Assembly (NCBI RefSeq): GCF_030848805.1
Contig: NC_092361.1
Coordinates: 10,676,504-10,740,503, forward strand
DNA from: Temnothorax longispinosus
Taxonomy: Eukaryota; Arthropoda; Insecta; Hymenoptera; Formicidae
Direction of reading: 5' to 3'
DNA length: 64,000 nt
This document shows, piece after piece, positions 56,591 through 64,000 of the stretch. The stretch's first letter is position 1; each line of letters starts with the position of its first letter. The notes below the pieces were generated by a model. That model ran no database searches and was not told the DNA's origin. It worked only from the letters and a program-made list of their open reading frames with translations. A program made the translations under genes and the position numbers.

Positions 56591-57602
56591 TTCGCAAGTG
56601 GTGCAACTATATACAGCGTCAGACTTGAGAGATATAGATCATTTTAATTATACGACTAACTTGGGAAGAGAAGAAGAACAATTCGACGCATCGGATGAAT
56701 ATTATGACAACGTTAACGAAAATTGCAACATTAACGATAATTGCAAATATGGTGACGAACTGTTAATTGATCTTGTACGATCTCGTCCTTATCTGTACGA
56801 CAAAACTCAAAGAGAATACAAGGACACGAGATTGAAAGAAAATGCATGGAGAGAGATGGCTAGCATTATGAATATGACAGGTAAGTTAATTATGATTTAA
56901 AATATTTGTTTATTAATGTTCTTTATTTTACAATTTATTGAATGTAAGTTGTTTACTAAACATATTTAACCATGCTTTATGCATGTATGAAACCACCTAT
57001 CACTCTCTCCATGCATTTTCTTTCAGGTGGTTAAATAATAACATCTATTTATATTTTCAGTATCAGATTGTCAAACACGATGGACACGTCTCCGTCAACG
57101 TTTTAGCAAAGAACGAACGTTGCACGAACAAGAAACCAGGAGTGGTGCTGGAAAGCCTACACGGCCAAAGTGGTTTCTCTTTGAGAACCTTAACTTTTTA
57201 GAAAAGCATATGGTCCATAGAAAGTTAGTATACTTTTGTTACAATTATTATGGATATTTATGGTACTGTGTAAACATTTTTGTCAGAACTTTTCAACATT
57301 TTAGAAGTATTACGAATATGAGTTTTTCTCAGCCATCAATCTTGAAGATGCATCAAGCAAAAAGAATAAATCAAGACTTCAGGGTACAAGAAGCAATCTA
57401 TATTCTTTCTAAAATAACATCATGTATTCTGCTTGAACAACATATTTTCAAAACTTATTTTATTTGTTACAGAAAATGACTTCACCAAAGGTGACCAACC
57501 AGAGATCGCGCTCTCAGAATAATTCCACGAACAACGTATCTGCATTGGAACGAGAAGTATAGTATACTGGAATAATAATAACATATGTAAAAAATAAAAT
57601 GC

Positions 57603-58092
57603 TAAAACAAAATACATACTACATGTAATAAAAAATAATTAACTGCACTTGTAGTCATGGACGCCTTCGCCGTTGCAACAACAGGCGCAGCTATCGAGTC
57701 CAACGATTAAGCAAGTCGATAACTTGATACTCATTCTGATAGATATTCCTGACATGCCTGTACCAGTGAGTAATTTTATAATAATATTAACATTATCAAC
57801 TATTTATAGGTTTTTTGAGTATGAATTACGAATTGAGATAATTGATTCCTTTACACGTGTAATAAAATGTAATTAACTGTACTTGTAACTTGTAACCATG
57901 GACGCCTTCGCCGTTGCAGCAACAGCCGCAGCTATCGAGTCCAACGATTAAGCAAGCCGATGATAATTTGATACTCGCTTCGACAGATATTTCTGACACG
58001 CAACCTGCACCAGTGAGTAATTTTAATATTAAAATGATCAACTATTTGTAGGTAGGTTTTTTGAGAACCACAAATTAAGATAATTGATTCCT
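57603..58092 (+). repeat. Tandem duplication of about 240 bp containing one MADF-gene exon
   Basis: Two copies share AATTAACTG(C/T)ACTTGTA, ATGGACGCCTTCGCCGTTGCA, AGCTATCGAGTCCAACGATT, CCAGTGAGTAATTTT and GATAATTGATTCCTTTAC. Each contains an exon of unit frame. In copy 2 the acceptor is TTGCAG; in copy 1 the matching bases are TTGCAA, so an alternative AG six bases later would be needed. Confidence 0.85.
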
Positions 58093-58532
58093 TTACGGTT
58101 TTGTTGTAACGTTGTTTATTTTTTGGCCAATGTTTTGACAAACATATTGTAACAACTTATTTCTCCTAAGTAATCTTTGAGGAGAATGTAAAAGATTGGT
58201 CAAAATGTTGGGTAAGAAAGAAGTAATGTTAGAACAACCGTAATAGTTAATTTCATTATTTAGAACAATAGATTGAATATTAATAGTAAATTAGAAATAT
58301 GTGTGTATATCGAGTGTCTTTATTGTTGTAATTGTAAGTAATTTAATTAAGGATTAAAAACAGATCACTTATGAAAATGTGAATTTATTTTTTAATTACC
58401 TGCAGGTATTACCTCCTCCGTCCGAGACACCTCCACCGTCACAGCAATCAATTGCTTCAACACAACGATCAAATGCTTCAGAGCGATCAACTGTTTTATC
58501 ACCACAGCGATCAATTATTTCGTCATCAGAAC

Positions 58533-59798
58533 CAGAGAGAAGCCTGAGAGAGGCCACGGGCGCGATTTCGCTGTAACTTTATTTTGAAGCGCCTCTATGT
58601 CCACAAAATGTGGACATTGAACTACGTGGCCAATGTCTATAAATATGTAGGTAATGTCCACGATTTTGTGGTGCTCTTCCGTGCTATGTCTACGACCTCG
58701 TGGTAACATATCCTCGAGGATCCTCGAGGATCAACGATTAAATAGAATAGATACGGCCAGTTTCACCGTCTTTCGATTCACGAGGCGAATAGACACGATT
58801 AGGAATAAGAATAGGAATAGGAATAGGAATAAGAATAGGAATTGTAAAAAATATTTTACATATATATTACATCTATATTACTTTTTATTTTTTAATTATA
58901 AAAAATGACATTAATGCCCCTACCCTTACTTCTACCTCTGCCTCTACCTCTGACCCCACCCCTACCTCTTCCCCTGGCTGTTCCTCTTCTTCTTCCTCTT
59001 CCTCTTCCAAGTGTAGCCGCAAGGGCCGCATGTATAATGTTTTGTAAATCTCGTGTCTGAAACAGAAAATTTAAAAAACATGTTAATACATGCAAAATAA
59101 AGAAGTAATAATAACTAATTAATTATAAAAATAATTATAACAATAATCATGATTATTGTTATAATTATTTTTATAATTAATTAATCATGATTATTGTTAT
59201 AATTATTTTTATAATTAATTAGTTATTATTACTTCTTTATTTTGCATGTATTAACATGTTTTTTAAATTTTCTGTTTCAGACACGAGATTTACAAAACAT
59301 TATACATGCGGCCCTTGCGGCTACACTTGGAAGAGGAAGAGGAAGAGGAACAGCCAGGCGAAGAGGTAGGGGTGGGGTCAGAGGTAGAGGCAGAGGTAGA
59401 GGTAGGGGTAGGGGCATTAATGTCATTTTTTATAATTAAAAAATAAAAAGTAATATAGATGTAATATATATGTAAAATATTTTTTACAATTCCTATTCTT
59501 ATTTTTATTCCTATTCCTATTCTTATTCCTAATCGTGTCTATTCGCCTCGTGAATCGAAAGACGGTGAAACTGGCCGTATCTATTCTATTTAATCGTTGA
59601 TCCTCGAGGATCCTCGAGGATATGTTACCACGAGGTCGTAGACATAGCACGGAAGAGCACCACAAAATCGTGGACATTACCTACATATTTATAGACATTG
59701 GCCACGTAGTTCAATGTCCACATTTTGTGGACATAGAGGCGCTTCAAAATAAAGTTACAGCGAAATCGCGCCCGTGGCCTCTCTCAGGCTTCTCTCTG
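58533..59798. mobile_element. Foldback element (1,266 bp), arms of about 620 bp, TSD TCAGAAC
   Basis: Left arm 58533-59156 and right arm 59183-59798 are near-identical reverse complements with a 26-bp spacer. Termini are CAGAGAGAAGCCTG...CAGGCTTCTCTCTG. TCAGAAC flanks it at 58526-58532 and 59799-59805. Each arm holds a TCCTCGAGGA double palindrome, a GGAATA/AGAATA hexamer tract and an exon-like segment. That segment begins after TTTCTGTTTCAG with TRDLQNIIHAALAATLGRG and continues as Arg-Gly repeats to a stop; it lies on the minus strand in the left arm and the plus strand in the right. No transposase recognised; superfamily unknown. Confidence 0.9.
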
Positions 59799-60170
59799 TC
59801 AGAACAATCAGCTGCTTCATCACCACAGCGGTCAACTACTTTCTCCTTGCCCCGATCGACTGCTTTTTTTCAGCAATCGATGCCCTCAGATTCAGATTCT
59901 GAAATATTGAGTCCTCCGTCTACTTGTTTTATGGGAAACCAAAAACCAGTAAAAAGACAAAAGATCGACCTGGTAGAAAATGCATTCTCTCAAATTAATA
60001 CTACTTTAAGTACGATGGCATTGCGGGTATATTCCAAAAAGAATCCGACACCGGACGAAGACGATTCTGATGTCCTTATTGGGAAGCTGGTCACCGCAGA
60101 ATTAAAAAAGACTCTTGAACCAAAGAAAAGTATTTTGAAAAAAAAATTTATGGAAATTTTGTATTGTTGA

Positions 60171-60371
60171 CAACTTGAACTTTAATAAATACTATAATAG
60201 ATGTTTTATGGTAATTCTCAAGGTCATTTATTTATTAAAATATAAAAATTAATACATATTATTATTATTATTACTTCTATACCATTTCACAGTATAATGT
60301 TAAAGCAGAATAGCGCGTGCATAAAACATGTCAGTTTTAAAAAATTATATATACAAAAACGGCAGAATTTT
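60171..60371. other. Intergenic spacer between convergent Harbinger genes
   Basis: AT-rich, with AATAAA-like signals on both strands (TTTAATAAATAC near 60182, TATTATTATT near 60260). It plausibly carries the 3' ends of both transcripts. Confidence 0.5.
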
Positions 60372-62031
60372 TCAACTTGCATCACGATGTAGTCCTTGAT
60401 GTATATATTCGTACTGCCACGGAACTTCGCCAGCAGCTGTCATAAAATATGACGAGAGAGTATCCCGCATCGAATAAGCCTCTCTCGTAGTTCTATGTGC
60501 TCTACATCTTCCGATGGATCTTAAATGATCATTTCCTGGTAATTCTCGCCATTCTCCTTTAATTATTTGCCCATCAATTTCTCTATCAGCGAATTGAGGG
60601 GGGCAATATCTTTGCTGCTGTGGTGCTGTCTCGTCGTTTTTTGTTTTTATAAAATTGTGCAAACACATTGCTGCTAGCACAAATTTGTCGACGACTTCTG
60701 GCCCAGCGCAAATTGGCCTCCGAAGTATCCTCCATCTGGCTGCAAGGATACCAAATGTATTTTCAATTGTTCTCCTAGCTCGTGAGAGTCGATAGTTAAA
60801 AATTCTTTTTTGGTCATTTAAAGCCCTGCCCGGATAAGGTCGCATGACGTTTATCGGCATTTGGAAGGCTTCGTCGCCAACAAAATAGCAAGGCGTTTCC
60901 TTATTGCTTCCTGGTAGACGAGCTGTTCCTTTTGGCAAGTTGAGTGTACCTCCATATAAAGCTTTTCCGAAGGCTGATCTTGACAGAATTCCTCCATCAG
61001 AATCGCTGCCATACGCGCCAATATCGAACAACGTAAATCGATATCTAGCATCACAAACAGCCATCAGCACGATGCTAAATGTCTTCTTATAATTGAAATA
61101 GACAGATCCAGAGTTCGGAGGTGCCTGAATGATAATGTGTTTACCATCAATCGCTCCGACACAATTTGGCAAATTCCACAAAGCTAAAAAATCTGCGCAG
61201 ATCTTTTTCCATTGTTCTTCTGTTGGAGGTTTTATGCAGATTGGCATTAAAACATTTGCTATAACGGAGCATGTTTCTTTAACGATGATATGAGCTGTGG
61301 ACTCTCCTACTCTATAGGCTAGAGCTACAGATAACATTTGATCTCCTGTTGCCAAATATCTGTAACAAAATTAATATTTTAATAATGCATTTATTTATTA
61401 ATTTAAAAAATAATATTAAATTTTTTTACTTTACTCTAATTTTATGGGCTGTAGCTTTTTTTGCAAAATTTCCTTATCTAGTTATATGTACAAAGAAGGG
61501 GGATTATATTAATTATTAAAAATGCAATTAATAAATAAAAAGTAGTATACCATTTGAAGTAAATATGATTTAACAAAAGAAGTATTTATTTCAACAACCT
61601 TTTGGCAAAAGAAATTAAAAATAAACGTTACGACGTTTCGATCCTTGGAGTTTGAATCTTTCTCAAGAGATCTATAAACAATATGATTTACTTCAATAAC
61701 AAATTTACCTCAATGTTATTGCGAGACGCTGTTCTGGACATATCGATGGTCTTATACTCCTTTTTTGCAAGTGTGGGCCCACTAGCTGGAGCAGTTCATA
61801 AAATGTAGGCACATCCATTCTCGTATACCGGAAAAAGAGATCCGGGTCTTCTTTCAGTTCTGAAAATAGAGTTGCAAAGTCGCCATACGCCGCTCGTCCT
61901 CTATTTATGGGACGTACCCACCATCGGCGGTTTTTCCAACGTTTGCTTTTTTCGGCCTTCCACGCGGTGTACAATGCTGCCACAGCTATTTGCATTGTAC
62001 AGATAAATAACAATAACTCTTCATCTTCCAT
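60372..62031 (-). CDS. PIF/Harbinger DDE transposase, 2 exons
   Basis: Exon 1 is 61709-62031 (ATG at 62031, MEDEELLLFICTMQ; FFRYTRMDVPTFYELLQLVG; EQRLAITLR). Exon 2 is 60372-61359 (YLATGDQMLSVALAYRVGES onward). The intron 61360-61708 has donor GTAAAT and acceptor TTACAG and keeps the frame. Catalytic residues are visible: NCVGAIDGKHI (Asp), FDIGAYGSDSDGGI (Asp) and RARRTIENTFGILAARWRI (Glu). There is no stop or shift in about 435 residues, close to full family length. The enzyme excises and inserts the element, usually at TWA sites, with its MADF partner encoded convergently at 56612-60170. It appears structurally intact, although its partner gene is disrupted. Confidence 0.9.
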
Positions 62032-62406
62032 CGTAAGTTAACCTGAAACAGATATTCGTTAAAATATAACACATAGGACAATGTATATACATAAGTATAT
62101 ACATATGTATATAAATAAATACGTTTCAGAAGTACTTACCAAGTAATATTTAACTTAAAAAAGTATATACTCCAAAATCTGTTGCAGAATTGTACAGTCG
62201 ATGTTGAATTTAACCGCTTTGACAATTACAGGTTATGTGCTACGTTCATATCTGAATCAGATGGTAGGAAGGCTACACGATTTCTGATTGGTTCTGCGCT
62301 TTTATTCCTATCGCACCATTGTGCATTGGATGGCGATAATTTCTATCGCTATTGCTATCGCTGTCGCTATCGCTATCGCTATTGCCTATTGTGCAAGGGG
62401 CTTTAG
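62032..62406. other. Harbinger 5' flank with TATCGC hexamer repeat and possible terminal repeat
   Basis: (TATCGC)n-like repeats lie at 62340-62385. GCCTATTGTGCAAGGGGC, followed by TTTA, is a candidate right terminus ending near 62402; a shorter related CATTGTGCATTGG lies at 62318. I could not find the matching left terminus, so this is tentative. Confidence 0.35.
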
Positions 62407-64000
62407 TATAAGACGTTGGCGATTTAGAGGCGGAGAAGGAGACAAAGATAATACTTTTTTCTTAGAGATAATTTTTTTAGTAAATTTCCATAAAGTATAA
62501 ATTGCAATTTGAATTGCAGTTTCACGTATAAACATAAGTTTAGAAATAATCAGAATCATACAGATAAATACAAGAAATCATCAATTGTTAAAGACATAAA
62601 TGTGAAATAATTCAAGCATAATCCATTTTGTGAATACTTTCCTCATCATAATATCTGAAATTTGGTTTGCATTCAATCTTTCCAAGATTTTCAGTAATTC
62701 AATAGTTTGAATGATATATGGACTTAATATTAAACGAAGAATGCAGAAATCTTTACAATTGTCTCTTAGTTTCTTTTCACAAAATAGATGATGTTATTCA
62801 AAACATAATAAATTAAAACATACCTATCTCAAATCATCAATAAAATAAACATATAAATGTGGTAAATGATTACATAGAATAATTAGCTTAATTCAAATAT
62901 ATATGTATGGCAATGATTGTTATAAAATACCAACTCATTGAGTTGATACTCAATTAAGAGAGAGTGAAGTCCTTTGATATATGAAAAATAGGATTTTTTT
63001 GTAAGAATTCAATTAGAAACCTTCTTTTAGAGAATCGTATAATTATTCCATGTAATTTCACTTAAACAAATATAATTCATAAATCATATTATAGAGCAGA
63101 TGAGTATATATCAGTATTATACTCATGAAACGTGTAGTTCGAACGTAAGTTTAAAAGTAGTTTTCATTCGTTTTCATAAGCATTCGTCATAAGTAATTAT
63201 TAGAAATCAAATGAGAATTCTTGAACATGAATATATATAGGCACGTAGAAAAGTGCGTAATCGATCGTACTTATGAAAGGATTTTAAGAAGAATTCTTTA
63301 CTTAAATCTATGCTGCACGCAATACATATCTGGAAATCTAACGCAAGAATTGATATCATGAAATGTTGTTATATACAATGGAAATTATGACTTGTTAGTG
63401 ACTAGTATGACGATGCGAAAGTTAATGAATTAATAAACTTTACTTTATATATATACTATGGTTGCAACCGTTTCGTTTATAGACGTCTTTGTCCCAAAAT
63501 GGACGACACAAATCAAATACTGGATATCTCCATGGCCGTACATAGACCAGAGCGTAATAAGAGCTCGAGATTTCCTGCAACCAAAGATCCGATGTATAAT
63601 CGAATGTCTGTTTATACAACCATCCGCAATCTTAGGTCAGACGAGTTTGACCGATGATCAATGGATTAACAGGGAAATCGTCGAGTTACCTTTATGTCGA
63701 GATTCTCCTTACGCTGGAATTCGTCTCTCCAATCGTATGAGATAGCCTTATCATCCAATATTCTTAAGTTGAGGACACAGGGCGGTTGCCCTGCCTCATA
63801 TTCTCGGTTGAGGACACAGGGCGGTTGCCCTGCCTCGTGTACGTGAGATCGTTCTCTCCCGTAATGGCCGCCGTGATACGTCGAGTCCTTGCTTTCAGGG
63901 CGTGACATGAGATAATGGCCGTCGTTGCCTTCCTCCAATTTTCTCTCTCTCCTCGTCGTGGAGAAAGAATGATACAAAGCAGATCGCGAGTCTGGTATAC
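62407..64000. other. AT-rich DNA, no recognised gene; short tandem repeat near the end
   Basis: No credible homology on either strand. A 95-codon plus-strand frame at 63458-63745 (MVATVSFIDVFVPKWTTQIK) has no recognised domain. At 63769-63836 a unit of about 38 bp containing TTGAGGACACAGGGCGGTTG is present twice in tandem. Confidence 0.4.

Larger units (their letters stand above)
56612..60170 (+). pseudogene. PIF/Harbinger MADF/BESS accessory gene, split by a foldback element
   Basis: Exons by splice site and frame: up to 56880 (DELLIDLVRSRPYLYDK, YKDTRLKENAWREMASIM), 57061 to about 57227 (DCQTRWTRLRQRFSKE, KPTRPKWFLFENLNFLEKH), 57473-57556, 57685-57765, 57920-58012 and 58406-60170. The first two form a MADF (Myb/SANT-like) DNA-binding domain. 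The Ser/Gln-rich last exon ends with an acidic-basic BESS-like tail (DEDDSDVLIGKLVTAELKK). Harbinger elements encode such a Myb-like partner, which helps the transposase reach DNA. The last exon is split at 58533-59798 by a foldback with duplication TCAGAAC; removing it restores ISSSEQSAASSPQRS. No ATG is visible before 56640, so the 5' end is incomplete. Confidence 0.72.

Noticed and set aside
58654..58908. A small protein encoded in each arm of the foldback, outside the Arg-Gly exon
   Set aside because: The frame covers palindromic and hexamer-repeat DNA, is mirrored in the other arm at 59423-59677, and has no recognisable domain.

Overview
The window looks like a repeat-rich stretch of an insect chromosome. 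Hymenoptera, probably an ant, is my best guess, but this rests on the overall mix rather than a diagnostic gene. Host genes have introns with canonical GT..AG sites, the intergenic DNA is AT-rich, and most coding capacity belongs to animal-type transposable elements. I see no prokaryotic features and no CRISPR. A run of exactly 500 N (26820-27319) marks a scaffold gap. 

Layout, left to right. 1-2064 (-): three exons of a Mutator-like transposase running off the left edge. 2413-10108 (+): an R2-clade non-LTR retrotransposon, split by a Copia element (3053-7905, coding on -, TSD GTGGC) and truncated at its 3' end. 10109-17948 (-): the 3' part of a Penelope-like element, split by a BEL/Pao element (10709-17317, LTRs nearly identical, TSD GCCTC). 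17949-23629 (-): a two-ORF LINE with APE endonuclease, reverse transcriptase and RNase H. 24317-26819 (-): a decayed Ty3/Gypsy element carrying a tRNA-derived SINE, ending at the gap. 27320-29880: an mRpL46 exon, an LTR-like GC-rich block, a decayed Bud23 copy and a decayed second mRpL46 copy. 30637-34905: microsatellites, a large hairpin repeat, a mixed direct/inverted repeat cluster and a satellite-like array. 35794-38656 (-): a multi-exon host gene with a BEN-like C-terminus and a solo LTR in one intron. 40598-41164: a non-autonomous Helitron. 42100-42812 (-): a lysine-rich gene fragment. 42813-49778 (-): a Ty3/Gypsy element holding a MITE and a 2-kb solo LTR. 49779-55440 (-): a second, decayed BEL/Pao element. 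56600-62400: a PIF/Harbinger element with a + strand MADF/BESS accessory gene and a - strand DDE transposase, the former split by a 1.27-kb near-perfect foldback. 62400-64000: AT-rich sequence without a recognised gene. 

How the parts relate. The window is mainly a nested archive of insertions. In several places target-site duplications and reading frames agree base for base: removing the Copia copy rejoins the R2 frame, removing the BEL copy rejoins the Penelope endonuclease frame, and removing the foldback rejoins the MADF exon. This fixes the relative order of insertion. The only convincing host loci are the BEN-like gene, the mRpL46 exon and the Bud23/mRpL46 duplicate. Most element ORFs carry nonsense codons or frameshifts; the Mutator and Harbinger transposases and the first BEL element are the best preserved.
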